A stretch of DNA of 64,000 bases from contig NZ_JACHJY010000008.1 of the NCBI RefSeq assembly GCF_014203895.1, positions 372,001 through 436,000 on the forward strand, in the 5' to 3' direction. Below are positions 33,405 through 42,014 of the stretch, one piece after another. The translations under genes and the position numbers were made by a program. How positions within the stretch are numbered: position 1 is the stretch's first letter; every line of letters begins with the position of its first letter. Source of the DNA: Streptomyces nymphaeiformis (GTDB lineage: Bacteria; Actinomycetota; Actinomycetes; Streptomycetales; Streptomycetaceae). A model generated the notes under the pieces. That model did not search any database and had not been told where the DNA came from. It worked only from the letters and a program-made list of their open reading frames with translations.

Positions 33405-35681
33405 CTACGACACCAGCCCCTGCCCCTCCAGCTCCGTCAGGCGTACGGTGCACAGGCCGCCGCGTTCCGTCGTCACCTCCGTGACCTTCAGCTGGGTGCC
33501 CGGAGTGAGGATGTACTCCTCCTCGCCCGTGAACGCGGAGAACCGCCGGATCCCCACCGCGCGCGCCGGCGTCACCTCGAACAGGGTCCGACGGCCGCGA
33601 CTGCCGAGGAAGGACCGGGCCACGCTCGGCTCGGACGTGCACGAGGAGACGCCCCACCACGTCACCGTGCGCCCCAGCGGGTACTGCGACCGCAGGTCGA
33701 GGGCCACCCCGCGCCACAGCGGCCGTGTCTGGGCGGGCAGTTCGGCGACCGCCGAGAACAGCAGGCGCAGGTACGGCAGGTACGGCACGAGGCGCTCCCG
33801 GTCGGGTGAGCGCAGCACGGCGTTGATCTCGCGGTAGAACGCCGACTCGCACGTGTACAGGTACAGCGCCGAGATCGCGTCGGCCGACAGGCCGCCCTCG
33901 GCCCCCGCCTCCGCCACCTTGCTCTCCGCGAACCGGCTCGATCGCTCCACGTACCGGTCCAGGTTCGCGAGCACCTGCGTCACCGGCTCGACCGCCTTCC
34001 GGAAGTCCATCACCGGCGTGTCGAACACCCCGGTGATCGGCGGCAGGACGAGCCCCTCGTCCTTGACGCTCGTGAGCCGCTCCAGATAGAGCTGGTGCAG
34101 CTCCATCGTCGAGGCGATGAACGCGCCCATGCGCTCCGCGACACCGCCACCGCCGGACCCGCCGGCCCCGGCCGCGTCCTGGTCCCAGCCCTTCGCCGGA
34201 AGCCAGTCGACCGGCTCCGCCCCCACCGACGCCAGGGCGTCGTTCACCTGGGCGAAGTGGTCGCCCTCGCAGAAGACGTCCCCCTGCGCCGCCGGGTTCA
34301 CGTGGTCCAGGTGCCGGACCTCCACCCCCGGGTACTTCTTCTCGAGCCGCTGGACGACCCGCTTCAGACTCCGGGCGTGCGCGCCCCACCAGGCGAACAC
34401 CACTCCGCGGTCCTCCTCCTCGGCGTCCTGCTTGGCCCGGAGGATCTCCTCGACGATCTGCTCGGCCACGGGCCGCCAGAACGAGGTGTGCTGCTCGGTC
34501 GCCACGGCCCCGTCCGCACTCGCCGTGAGGGACGCGTTCAACAGGAGGACACCCTGGGTGAGCATCGCCTGGAACCACTCCGGCGGCTGGACCGTGTCCT
34601 CCTTCTTCAGCAGGGCCCGGACGTCGGCGATCGGCGTCTTCTTCGCGATCCCGTACTTCCACATCGCGGCCGCCTTGATCAGGCAGCGGATGCTCACCAC
34701 CCGGCCGAACTGACTGTCCTTCCAGTCGTGGAAGGTGTTGTCGAACATCGCGATGCCCGTCGCGCTCTCCGCCCGCGGATACGGGTTCTGCCCGAAGGCC
34801 ACCACCCTCCACTTGTGCGGCGGATGCGGCTTCAGCGCCTGGAACGTCAGCTCGCGCACCGGAACCACCTCGGGGCTCCGCTTCGGCCCGATGAACGCGC
34901 CGGCCCCCGGCTGCGCCTCGATCACCGGGGCGAGGAGCGGCAGCCACGGCTCACCGCCACCGGTGAACAGCTCGGCGAGCCCCAAGGGGTCGCCCGCGCC
35001 CGTGGGTGCGGGTGCGGGGGAGGGCGACGGGGCGGTCGGCACCTTGATCCGCACCCGCTGCGCCGGGCCCGCGCCCTCGATGTCGTCCAGCTGCCCCAGC
35101 ACCGCCGCCCGCAACGCGTCGTAGTCCGCGAACCCGTGGTCGTGGAACAGGGTGTATCCCGTCCACATCAGATTGGCGCACACCTGCGCGGGCACCTGCC
35201 CCGTCCGCGCGCCCAGCCCGACGAGCGCCACCGAGCGGATGCTGCCGGGCTTCGCCAGGTTCTGCAGGTGGACCGCCTGGAACGCCGCCGCGCACGCCAG
35301 CGCCACGTTCATCGTGTCGCTGACGTTCTGCGAGGACTGCCGCATCGTCGGCGTCGAGATCAGATGGCGCGGCACCGCCGCCCCCGACGGGACGCACACC
35401 GCGCTGCCCACCGGCAGGCTCCCGCCGAAATGCTCCCGGATCGCCCGCTGCACCCGCACCTGGACACCGGCACCGAGGTGCCGCTTCACGAGGGCGTCGA
35501 CCCCTCCGTCCATCCGGCCCCGCGCGTTCGTGGGGGACACCCACGCGTCCACGTCGACGTCCAGAAGGGAGCCCTGTCGGATCTCGACCCCGGGCGTGTC
35601 CGCGAACGCGGACTTCCAGGCCGCCACCACCTCGTCGTTGACGTCGACGAGAACGACCTTCAACGCACGCTCGACACCCAT
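33405..35681 (-). CDS. Macrodomain-uracil-DNA-glycosylase-ADP-ribosyltransferase fusion
   Basis: 758 aa from the ATG at 35681 (AGGGGG upstream). Residues ~8-185 are a macrodomain: VSPTNARGRMDGGVDALV (N52, G59-G60-V61-D62) and the second ADP-ribose loop GLGARTGQVP (155-164). After a Pro/Ala/Ser linker, residues ~280-485 are a family-1 UDG fold: GQNPYP (297-302, Asn299 where Ung has the water-activating Asp), LLLNASLT (Asn382, like Ung Asn123), VFAWWGAHA and HVNPA (His460, like Ung HPSP). Residues ~600-740 are an R-S-E ADP-ribosyltransferase: LWRGV (Arg657), WWGVSSCTS (Ser679/680) and GEEEYIL (Glu720/Glu722, the ExE pair of arginine-type ARTs). So one chain combines ADP-ribose transfer, an ADP-ribose-binding or hydrolysing module and a DNA-base-recognition fold. 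This recalls DarTG-like nucleic-acid ADP-ribosylation; function unproven. Confidence 0.85.
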   Translation of the reverse strand: MGVERALKVVLVDVNDEVVAAWKSAFADTPGVEIRQGSLLDVDVDAWVSPTNARGRMDGGVDALVKRHLGAGVQVRVQRAIREHFGGSLPVGSAVCVPSGAAVPRHLISTPTMRQSSQNVSDTMNVALACAAAFQAVHLQNLAKPGSIRSVALVGLGARTGQVPAQVCANLMWTGYTLFHDHGFADYDALRAAVLGQLDDIEGAGPAQRVRIKVPTAPSPSPAPAPTGAGDPLGLAELFTGGGEPWLPLLAPVIEAQPGAGAFIGPKRSPEVVPVRELTFQALKPHPPHKWRVVAFGQNPYPRAESATGIAMFDNTFHDWKDSQFGRVVSIRCLIKAAAMWKYGIAKKTPIADVRALLKKEDTVQPPEWFQAMLTQGVLLLNASLTASADGAVATEQHTSFWRPVAEQIVEEILRAKQDAEEEDRGVVFAWWGAHARSLKRVVQRLEKKYPGVEVRHLDHVNPAAQGDVFCEGDHFAQVNDALASVGAEPVDWLPAKGWDQDAAGAGGSGGGGVAERMGAFIASTMELHQLYLERLTSVKDEGLVLPPITGVFDTPVMDFRKAVEPVTQVLANLDRYVERSSRFAESKVAEAGAEGGLSADAISALYLYTCESAFYREINAVLRSPDRERLVPYLPYLRLLFSAVAELPAQTRPLWRGVALDLRSQYPLGRTVTWWGVSSCTSEPSVARSFLGSRGRRTLFEVTPARAVGIRRFSAFTGEEEYILTPGTQLKVTEVTTERGGLCTVRLTELEGQGLVS

Positions 35682-35775
35682 GAATTCCCCCTGTCGTGCA
35701 ATCTTCCGAACGATCTCGAAGCTATCGCCCACCACTGACAACGCCCGTGAGCCGTGTCTCACCGGCCCGGTCCGC

Positions 35776-35803
35776 CTTGCTATGCAACTCGTTGCATAGC
35801 AAG
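35776..35803. promoter_or_regulatory. Perfect 28-bp palindrome, PadR operator
   Basis: CTTGCTATGCAAC and GTTGCATAGCAAG are exact 13-bp inverted arms around TC, 10 bp before the PadR start and 94 bp upstream of the divergent macro-UDG-ART gene. ATGCAAC...GTTGCAT is the style of known PadR sites. It should autoregulate PadR and may also touch the divergent gene. Confidence 0.8.
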
Positions 35804-35812
35804 ATCGGGCGC

Positions 35813-36370
35813 ATGGCGCTCGACCACGCGATCCTCGTGTCCCTGCTCGAGAAGCCCGGATCCGGCTACGAGCTGGCCCGGCGCTTCGAGCGGTCCATCG
35901 GATACTTCTGGACCGCCACCCACCAGCAGATCTACCGCGTGCTCAAGCGCATGGAGAGCGACGGCTGGGTGGACGTCCGGGACGTCCCGCAGCAGGGGCG
36001 TCCCGACAAGAAGGAGTACTCCGTCGCCGGACCGGGCCGGGACGCGCTCTCCGCGTGGCTGCACGAGCCGATCGAGCCCGAGAGCGTGCGCCACGACCTC
36101 GCCGTGAAGATCCGGGGTGCCGCCTTCGACGATCCGGCCGCACTCATCGGCGAGGTCCGGCGGCACCGGCGGGCGCACACCGACCGCCTCGAGCACTACC
36201 TCGCGGGCGAGGCGCGCGACTTCCCGGAGGCCGGGGGCGACGGGCCGCTCGACGCCGAGCGGGAGCTCCAGCACGCCGTGCTGCGCGGCGGCATCGCGTA
36301 CGAGCGGATGATGATCGCCTGGCTCGACGACGTCCTCGCCACGCTCGCCCGGTTCGAAGCCGACCGCTGA
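35813..36370 (+). CDS. PadR-family transcriptional regulator
   Basis: 185 aa from the ATG at 35813. The N-terminal winged helix is typical (MALDHAILVSLLEKPGSGYEL, with residues 21-85 continuing to IYRVLKRMESDGWV and GRPDKKEYSVAGPG). A long C-terminal coiled region for dimerisation follows (RRHRRAHTDRLEHYL). A perfect 28-bp palindrome immediately upstream is the evident operator. The gene is followed, after 42 bp, by an acyl-CoA dehydrogenase gene that is probably co-transcribed, so a phenolic or acyl ligand is likely. The divergent neighbour is the macro-UDG-ART gene. Confidence 0.92.
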   Translation: MALDHAILVSLLEKPGSGYELARRFERSIGYFWTATHQQIYRVLKRMESDGWVDVRDVPQQGRPDKKEYSVAGPGRDALSAWLHEPIEPESVRHDLAVKIRGAAFDDPAALIGEVRRHRRAHTDRLEHYLAGEARDFPEAGGDGPLDAERELQHAVLRGGIAYERMMIAWLDDVLATLARFEADR

Positions 36371-36412
36371 ACCGAGCCGTACCCACCCCTCGATCCCCGA
36401 AAGGCGGACGTC

Positions 36413-38137
36413 ATGGCCGACCCGCTGCTCTTCAACCCGCACACCTACGACCCCGCGCACTTCGACCCGGAGACCCGCCGGCTGCTCCGCGCCACCGTGG
36501 ACTGGTTCGAGGCGCGCGGCAAGCGCCGGATCATCGAGGACTACCGGACCCGGGCCTGGCTCGGCGACTTCCTCGCCTTCGCCGCCGAGGAAGGGCTCTT
36601 CGCGACCTTCCTGACCCCGTCCTCCGCCGCCGGTGAGGGCGAGGGCGACAAGCGCTGGGACACCGCCCGCATCGCCGCCCTCAACGAGATCCTCGGCTTC
36701 TACGGCCTCGACTACTGGTACGCCTGGCAGGTCACCATCCTCGGACTCGGCCCGGTCTGGCAGAGCGACAACGCCGCCGCCCGCGCCCGCGCCGCCGAAC
36801 TCCTCTCCCAGGGCGAGGTGTTCGCCTTCGGGCTCTCCGAGAAGTCGCACGGCGCCGACATCTACTCCACCGACATGCTGCTCGCGCCCGACGGCGACGG
36901 CGGCTTCCGCGCCACCGGCTCCAAGTACTACATCGGCAACGGCAACGCCGCCGGGCTCGTCTCGGTCTTCGGCCGCCGCACCGACGTCGAGGGCCCCGAC
37001 GGCTACGTCTTCTTCGCCGCCGACAGCCGCCACCCCGCGTACCACCTCGTCAAGAACGTCGTCGACTCGTCGAAGTACGTCAGCGAGTTCCGTCTGGAGG
37101 ACTACCCGGTCGCCGCCGAGGACGTCCTCCACACGGGTCGCGCCGCCTTCGACGCCGCCCTCAACACCGTCAACGTCGGCAAGTTCAACCTGTGCACCGC
37201 CTCGATCGGCATCTGCGAGCACGCGATGTACGAGGCCGTCACCCACGCGCAGAACCGCATCCTGTACGGCAAGCCGGTCACCGTCTTCCCGCACGTGCGG
37301 CGCGAGTTGGCCGACGCGTACGTCCGGCTCGTCGGCATGAAGCTGTTCAGCGACCGTGCCGTCGACTACTTCCGCACGGCCGGTCCCGACGACCGCCGCT
37401 ACCTCCTCTTCAACCCGATGACGAAGATGAAGGTGACCACGGAGGGCGAGAAGGTCATCGACCTGATGTGGGACGTGATCGCCGCCAAGGGCTTCGAGAA
37501 GGACAACTACTTCGCCGAGGCCGCCGTGGAGATCCGCGGCCTGCCGAAGCTGGAGGGCACGGTCCACGTCAACCTGGCGCTGATCCTGAAGTTCATGCGC
37601 AACCACCTCCTCGACCCGGTGGCGTACGAGCCCGTGCCGACGCGTCTGGACGCGGCCGACGACACGTTCCTGTTCCGTCAGGGCCCGGCCCGCGGCCTCG
37701 GCTCGGTCCGCTTCCACGACTGGCGCCCGGCCTACGAGGCGTACGCCCACGTGCCGAACGTCGCCCGCTTCCGCGAACAGGCCGATGCGCTCTGCGAGTT
37801 CGTGCTCAAGGCCGCCCCCGACGAGGAGCAGAGCCGCGACCTCGACCTGTTGCTCGCCGTCGGCCAGCTCTTCGCGCTCGTCGTCCACGGGCAGCTGGTC
37901 CTGGAGCAGGCCGCCCTGACCGGACTCGACGAGGACGTGCTCGACGAGCTGTTCGCCGTCCTCGTCCGCGACTTCTCGGCGCACGCGGTCGAGCTGCACG
38001 GCAAGGACTCCGCGACGGAGCAGCAGCAGCTCTGGGCGCTCGGCGCGGTCCGCCGCCCCGTCGTCGACGAGGCGCGGTCGGGGCGTGTCTGGCGGCGCGT
38101 CGAGGCGCTGTCGGGCGCGTACGAGATGACGCCCTGA
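36413..38137 (+). CDS. Acyl-CoA dehydrogenase family protein (long form, 574 aa)
   Basis: 574 aa. FAD/substrate strand FAFGLSEKSHGADIYST, then YYIGNGNAAGLVSVFG. The helical C-terminal half contains the conserved FNLCTASIGICEHAMYEA and KGFEKDNYFAEAAVEIRGLPKLEGTVHVN region typical of this PadR-associated ACAD subgroup. The extended C-terminus of about 150 residues (from FRQGPARGLG) is longer than ordinary 380-aa ACADs. AAAGG precedes the ATG. The PadR gene lies 42 bp upstream, so both are presumably under the 28-bp palindrome. Substrate unknown. Confidence 0.88.
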   Translation: MADPLLFNPHTYDPAHFDPETRRLLRATVDWFEARGKRRIIEDYRTRAWLGDFLAFAAEEGLFATFLTPSSAAGEGEGDKRWDTARIAALNEILGFYGLDYWYAWQVTILGLGPVWQSDNAAARARAAELLSQGEVFAFGLSEKSHGADIYSTDMLLAPDGDGGFRATGSKYYIGNGNAAGLVSVFGRRTDVEGPDGYVFFAADSRHPAYHLVKNVVDSSKYVSEFRLEDYPVAAEDVLHTGRAAFDAALNTVNVGKFNLCTASIGICEHAMYEAVTHAQNRILYGKPVTVFPHVRRELADAYVRLVGMKLFSDRAVDYFRTAGPDDRRYLLFNPMTKMKVTTEGEKVIDLMWDVIAAKGFEKDNYFAEAAVEIRGLPKLEGTVHVNLALILKFMRNHLLDPVAYEPVPTRLDAADDTFLFRQGPARGLGSVRFHDWRPAYEAYAHVPNVARFREQADALCEFVLKAAPDEEQSRDLDLLLAVGQLFALVVHGQLVLEQAALTGLDEDVLDELFAVLVRDFSAHAVELHGKDSATEQQQLWALGAVRRPVVDEARSGRVWRRVEALSGAYEMTP

Positions 38138-38146
38138 CCGGACTCC

Positions 38147-38195
38147 GACCGCCTCTGCCCGCCGCCCTCCCGGGGGTCGGCGGGCAGAGGCGGTC
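38147..38195. terminator. Bidirectional terminator, perfect 18-bp stem
   Basis: GACCGCCTCTGCCCGCCG and its exact complement CGGCGGGCAGAGGCGGTC flank a 13-base loop between the convergent ACAD and protease stops. Confidence 0.85.
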
Positions 38196-38201
38196 GAGGT
38201 G

Positions 38202-39047
38202 TTACGGCTTGGGCAGGGTGCAGCCCGGGCGGTTCAGGTCGATCACGTTGCCGGCGCCGATGCAGGGGACGATCGTGTACGTCTCCTGGGCGTAGTTGAT
38301 GCCCTGGCGGACGGTGACCGCGCCGCTCTCGTCGATCTCGCACGGGTTGTTCACGGTGCAGCTCTCACCGCTCTCGTTGCCCGTGTTGTTGACGGCGACG
38401 ACCTTGCCGGTGGTGGCGTCGATCACGGGCGAGCCGGACGTGCCGCCGATCGTGTTGCACGCCGAGGTGTAGCGGACCGAGTCCTTCCAGGTCCAGTCGC
38501 CCTCCTTCATGCGGTAGACGAAGCCGTCCACGTTGCAGCTGTAGATCCGCTTCCAGTACCCGGAGACCACCTTGATCGCCGAACCCTGCACCGGGTGGGC
38601 GTCGTTGAGGGTCAGGGCGCTGATGCCGTACGTGCTCTGTATCTGCGCGTAGGTCTTGGTCAGCTGGTAGATCGAGATGTCCGTGTCGGTCATCGTGCCG
38701 TACGCGATCTTGCTGGCGCGCAGGGTGCCGACACCGGTGCCGGCCGAGTCGAGCAGCGTGAACGAGCGGGTGGAACGCTTGTTCAGGACGACCTGACCGG
38801 GCGTCGGGAAGCCCGTCTCCAGGCAGTGGCCGTTGGAGAGGACGAGCGCGGGGTCGCTCGGCAGCGAGCTGGGCGTGCGGACGACGGAGCCGGAACAGTT
38901 GCTGAGCGCGACCGTTCCGGCGAAGTCGACGGCGGTCACCGCCGGGGCCTGCGCGACCGTCTCCCGGGGTGCGGAGGCGGCGGCCGGGACCGCTGCCGCG
39001 CCTGTCAGGAGCAGGGCGAGCAGGGCGCCGACGAGAGGCTTCTTCAT
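38202..39047 (-). CDS. Secreted trypsin-like serine protease (S1 family)
   Basis: 281 aa with a signal peptide (MKKPLVGALLALLLTG, cleavage near PAAASA). The catalytic triad can be read: His74 (LSNGHC), Asp123 (TDTDISIY) and Ser204 (GGTSGSPV). Several Cys pairs (positions 51, 75, 171, 197 among them) suggest disulfides in a secreted enzyme. The start at 39047 follows GAGGGGAACC; a longer frame upstream lacks a site. It should act as an extracellular endopeptidase. A cofactor or specificity cannot be deduced. It is convergent with the ACAD gene and divergent from the isoprenoid operon. Confidence 0.92.
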   Translation of the reverse strand: MKKPLVGALLALLLTGAAAVPAAASAPRETVAQAPAVTAVDFAGTVALSNCSGSVVRTPSSLPSDPALVLSNGHCLETGFPTPGQVVLNKRSTRSFTLLDSAGTGVGTLRASKIAYGTMTDTDISIYQLTKTYAQIQSTYGISALTLNDAHPVQGSAIKVVSGYWKRIYSCNVDGFVYRMKEGDWTWKDSVRYTSACNTIGGTSGSPVIDATTGKVVAVNNTGNESGESCTVNNPCEIDESGAVTVRQGINYAQETYTIVPCIGAGNVIDLNRPGCTLPKP

Positions 39048-39283
39048 GTGGGGGTTCCCCTCTGATGACTGTGCAGCCGAAGATCCTTCGGTTGTCATGC
39101 ACATTCTTTGGAGGAGATGCCGCAACTGGCAAGACCACGTGCCCGGTTGAAGGGAAAGCGCCGGAGAGGTCCGGTCCCGGACTCGTACGCCCAACCGAGT
39201 GGATCACTCGTTCGTGAGTTCCGCCGCCACGGCCGCCCGCCCACCGCCACGCTGGGGGCGAGCGGTGACCATGGACCGGGGGA
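39048..39283. promoter_or_regulatory. Divergent promoter region between protease and isoprenoid operon
   Basis: 236 bp between two divergent starts. Around 39085-39115 the DNA is locally AT-richer, the likely location of the protease promoter. I could not define hexamers with confidence. Confidence 0.35.
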
Positions 39284-39568
39284 GTGGGTGTGACGCGAGA
39301 ACCGGGATCCCGTGGGGGTCTGGACGAGCGGGCGGTGTTACTGGCGGCGGGTCTCGCGGATCTGGCGGTGACCACGCTGGGTTCGGGCCTCGGGATCGTA
39401 CGGGGGCTGCTGAGGAGGTCGGACGCCGCCGAAATGGCGAGCGAGGCCGAGCGGGACCTGGAGGCGCGCGGCCGCCTCGTGCTCGACCGGTACATGTCCC
39501 CGCCCCCGGCCCACCTGGAGGTCCTCGCCCGGCACGTCCTCGCGCGACGGACCGGCGACGGTGGCTGA
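39284..39568 (+). CDS. Small hypothetical protein linked to polyprenyl synthase
   Basis: 94 aa from a GTG at 39284 (or 39290), after GGGGGAG. It has a hydrophobic stretch (AVLLAAGLADLAVTTLGSGLG, about residues 17-37) followed by charged helices (EMASEAERDLEARGRLVLDRY). It resembles no family I can name. Its stop overlaps the start of the polyprenyl synthase gene by 8 bp, so both are translated together. It may be an anchor or accessory subunit for the synthase; that is inference. Confidence 0.6.
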   Translation: MGVTREPGSRGGLDERAVLLAAGLADLAVTTLGSGLGIVRGLLRRSDAAEMASEAERDLEARGRLVLDRYMSPPPAHLEVLARHVLARRTGDGG

Positions 39569-40613
39569 ACGCTGGGAGCCGACCGCGTTCAAGGCGCGCG
39601 TCGACGAGGTGCTGCGGAGGTGTGCCGCCGAGGAGGCCGACGAACTCACGGCGGTCGACCCGGCCCTCGGCCCGGTGGCCGGGCAGCTGGAGTCGGCGGT
39701 CGCGGACGGCAAGCGACTGCGGGCGGCGTTCTGCTACTGGGGCTGGCGCGCGGTGGGGCAGCCCGACAGCGACGCCCTCGTGCGGGCGGCGGCGTCCATG
39801 GAGTTGGTGCACGCGGCCGCCGTCGTGCACGACGACCTGATCGACGACAGTCCGCTGCGGCACGGCCGGCCCACCGCGCACATGGCCCTGCGCGGCGCGG
39901 TCGCGCATCACCCGCGGCCCGCCGCGGGAGCACGTTCGCTCGCGATGCTGGTCGGCGACCTGCTCATGTCGCTCGCCGGGCAGCTCTTCGTCACCAGCGG
40001 CCTGCCCGCCGCCTACCTCGGCCGGGCCCGCCCTCTCTGGGCGGCGCTCGCCCGGGACCTCGTGGCGGGCGAGTCCCTGGAGATCCTGCGTACCGGAGCC
40101 GCCCCGGACACGACGGCTTCGCTGAAGGTGATCCGCTACAAGACCGCCAAGTACACCGTCGAACAGCCCCTGTTGATCGGCGGCGCCCTGGCCGGGGCGG
40201 GCGGGCGCCTGCGCGAGGGCTACACCGCGTACGGCGTGCCGCTCGGCGAGGCGTTCCAGCTGAGGGACGACCTGCTCGGCCTGTTCGGCGACCCGGAGGC
40301 CACCGGAAAGGCCGAGGCCGACGACGTACGGGGACAGCGGCCCACCGCCCTGCTCGCCGAGACCTGGCGGCTCGCCGGCGACGGGGAACGCGCCCGGCTG
40401 CGCGACCTGCTCGGCCGCCCCGAACCCGACGGGGACGCCCTGGAGGCCGTCCGCGCGCTGATGCGGCGGCTGAAGGCGCCCGAGCGCGTCGAGACCATGA
40501 TCGCCGAGCGGGTCGACGAGGCCCTGCGCGCGCTCGACGGGCTGAACCTGCCCGCGGCCCCCGCCGCCGCGCTCACCGCCCTCGCGCACTCGGCCGCGGT
40601 CCGCCGTTCCTGA
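39561..40613 (+). CDS. Polyprenyl (isoprenyl diphosphate) synthase
   Basis: 350 aa from a GTG overlapping the previous gene. The first Asp-rich motif is DDLID (residues 91-95, VVHDDLIDD) and the second is QLRDDLLGLFGD near 235. Between them KTAKYTVEQPLLIGG matches trans-prenyltransferases. It condenses IPP with allylic diphosphates to make a C15-C50 chain; chain length cannot be read with certainty. It is followed after 32 bp by an MpaB-type oxygenase, suggesting that the polyprenyl product or a derivative is oxidised or cleaved in the next step. Confidence 0.92.
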   Translation: MAERWEPTAFKARVDEVLRRCAAEEADELTAVDPALGPVAGQLESAVADGKRLRAAFCYWGWRAVGQPDSDALVRAAASMELVHAAAVVHDDLIDDSPLRHGRPTAHMALRGAVAHHPRPAAGARSLAMLVGDLLMSLAGQLFVTSGLPAAYLGRARPLWAALARDLVAGESLEILRTGAAPDTTASLKVIRYKTAKYTVEQPLLIGGALAGAGGRLREGYTAYGVPLGEAFQLRDDLLGLFGDPEATGKAEADDVRGQRPTALLAETWRLAGDGERARLRDLLGRPEPDGDALEAVRALMRRLKAPERVETMIAERVDEALRALDGLNLPAAPAAALTALAHSAAVRRS

Positions 40614-40645
40614 CGCAGAACGACCCTGGACAAGGAGCTCTTCCC

Positions 40646-41809
40646 ATGACCCCCACCGAGGCGTCCATGGACGCCCTGCGCCACGTCGGCGACGAACTCG
40701 CCGACGCCACGGTCGCCACCCTCTTCGAACGCGGCGAGGTCGGCACGTTCAACACCCTCATGCGGTACGTCTCCACCGCGGGCGCCCCCCTGCCGGACGG
40801 GCTGCCCGACGTCGCCCGCGAGTACCTCCACGCCACGAGCACCCCGCCGTCCTGGGTGGACTGGGGGGAGATGGAGAAGGCGCGGCTGTTCTTCATCGAC
40901 AACAACGTGCACATCTCCACCGCCCTCTCCTTCGCCTCCATGCCCGCCTGCTACCTCGTCCCGCACGTGGCGAAGCTGCTCTCGGCGACGCACGGTCTCA
41001 AGTACCCCTCCAAGCGGATGGCGGAGACCGGGCAGTTCACCGTCTACCTGATGCAGCCCGACGCCTTCGAGGCCGGCAGCCGCTTCATCCCCGCCGCGCA
41101 GAAGGTCCGCCTGCTGCACGCCTCCATCCGGCACCACCTGAGGCGGGAGGGCCTCTGGGACGTCGGGGCGTCGGGGGTGCCGATCTGTCAGGAGGACATG
41201 ATCGGCGGGCAGATGTTCTTCTCGATGCTCGTCCTCGACAGCCTGCACCGCCTCGGCATCCACATGTCCTCCGAGGGGGCCGACGCGTACTACTACGCCT
41301 GGCGCGTGGTCGGCGCCATGCTGGGCGTCGACCAGGAGGCCGTGCCCAAGACCCTCGACGAGGCCCGCCGCTTCCTCGACCTGTACATGCTCCGCCACAT
41401 GGGACCGTCCCCCGAGGGCGTCCATCTGACCCGGCAGCTCATCGACCTCTACGAGGAGGTCGTCCCCGGCACCTTCTTCGACCCGATCGTCTCCGCGCTC
41501 ATCCGCTACCTCGTCGGCGACACCTGCGGCGACTGGCTGGAAGTGCCCCGTACCCCCTGGGACACCGTCGTGAAGTCCGTCCCCCACCTCCTCGGCGTCC
41601 TGGAGACCGTCGAGGACCGCTCCCCGCTCGGCGCCTGGGCCCTGGACCGCCTCGGTCACCTCACCACCGTCCTCGAACTGTCCTCCCTCACCCGGGGGCG
41701 CGTCATGCACTACGCCATCCCCGAACACCTCAAGAAGGACTACGGCCTCCCCTCCGGCCCCCCGCGCACCCGCCGCTGGACCCCGCCGCCCGCCACGGTC
41801 TCCCCGTGA
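40646..41809 (+). CDS. MpaB/latex-clearing-protein-like oxygenase (DUF2236)
   Basis: 387 aa, start after AAGGAGC. The conserved heme-binding core is present: VRLLHASIRHHL (the RLLHAxVR...H motif of Lcp/MpaB) and GVPICQEDMIGGQMFFSML. Lcp cleaves polyisoprene, and MpaB cleaves the farnesyl chain of mycophenolate intermediates. Its neighbour, a prenyl diphosphate synthase, would deliver just such a polyene substrate. No signal peptide or TAT motif is seen, so it should act inside the cell. This gene pair is a plausible mini-pathway for an apocarotenoid-like or volatile product. Confidence 0.85.
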   Translation: MTPTEASMDALRHVGDELADATVATLFERGEVGTFNTLMRYVSTAGAPLPDGLPDVAREYLHATSTPPSWVDWGEMEKARLFFIDNNVHISTALSFASMPACYLVPHVAKLLSATHGLKYPSKRMAETGQFTVYLMQPDAFEAGSRFIPAAQKVRLLHASIRHHLRREGLWDVGASGVPICQEDMIGGQMFFSMLVLDSLHRLGIHMSSEGADAYYYAWRVVGAMLGVDQEAVPKTLDEARRFLDLYMLRHMGPSPEGVHLTRQLIDLYEEVVPGTFFDPIVSALIRYLVGDTCGDWLEVPRTPWDTVVKSVPHLLGVLETVEDRSPLGAWALDRLGHLTTVLELSSLTRGRVMHYAIPEHLKKDYGLPSGPPRTRRWTPPPATVSP

Positions 41810-41870
41810 CGCCCGCTCCCACCCCCGCTGACCACCGGAAACGTGGGTGAAGAGCACCTCGAACCCCTGG

Positions 41871-41876
41871 TAGAGT
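41871..41876 (+). promoter_or_regulatory. -10 element of tRNA-Leu
   Basis: TAGAGT sits 46 bp upstream of the tRNA; between them is a short hairpin (CGGGGgaaaCCCCG) in the leader. A TGAAGA at about 41848 could be the -35. Confidence 0.45.
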
Positions 41877-41922
41877 TGTCTCTGTCGCCGCGGGGGAAAC
41901 CCCGGAACGACAATTGCACCTG

Positions 41923-42007
41923 GTCCGGGTGGCGGAATGGCAGACGCGCTAGCTTGAGGTGCTAGTGCCCTTTATCGGGCGTGGGGGTTCAAGTCCCCCC
42001 TCGGACA
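41923..42007 (+). tRNA. tRNA-Leu (anticodon GAG)
   Basis: 85 nt. Acceptor stem GTCCGGG/CTCGGAC, discriminator A, no encoded CCA. Anticodon stem CTAGC/GCTAG with loop TTGAGGT gives anticodon GAG, reading CTC and CTT. A long class II variable arm (TGCCCTTTATCGGGCGT) and the T arm GGGGGTTCAAGTCCCCC confirm leucine. Confidence 0.95.
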
Positions 42008-42014
42008 CAAGAAG

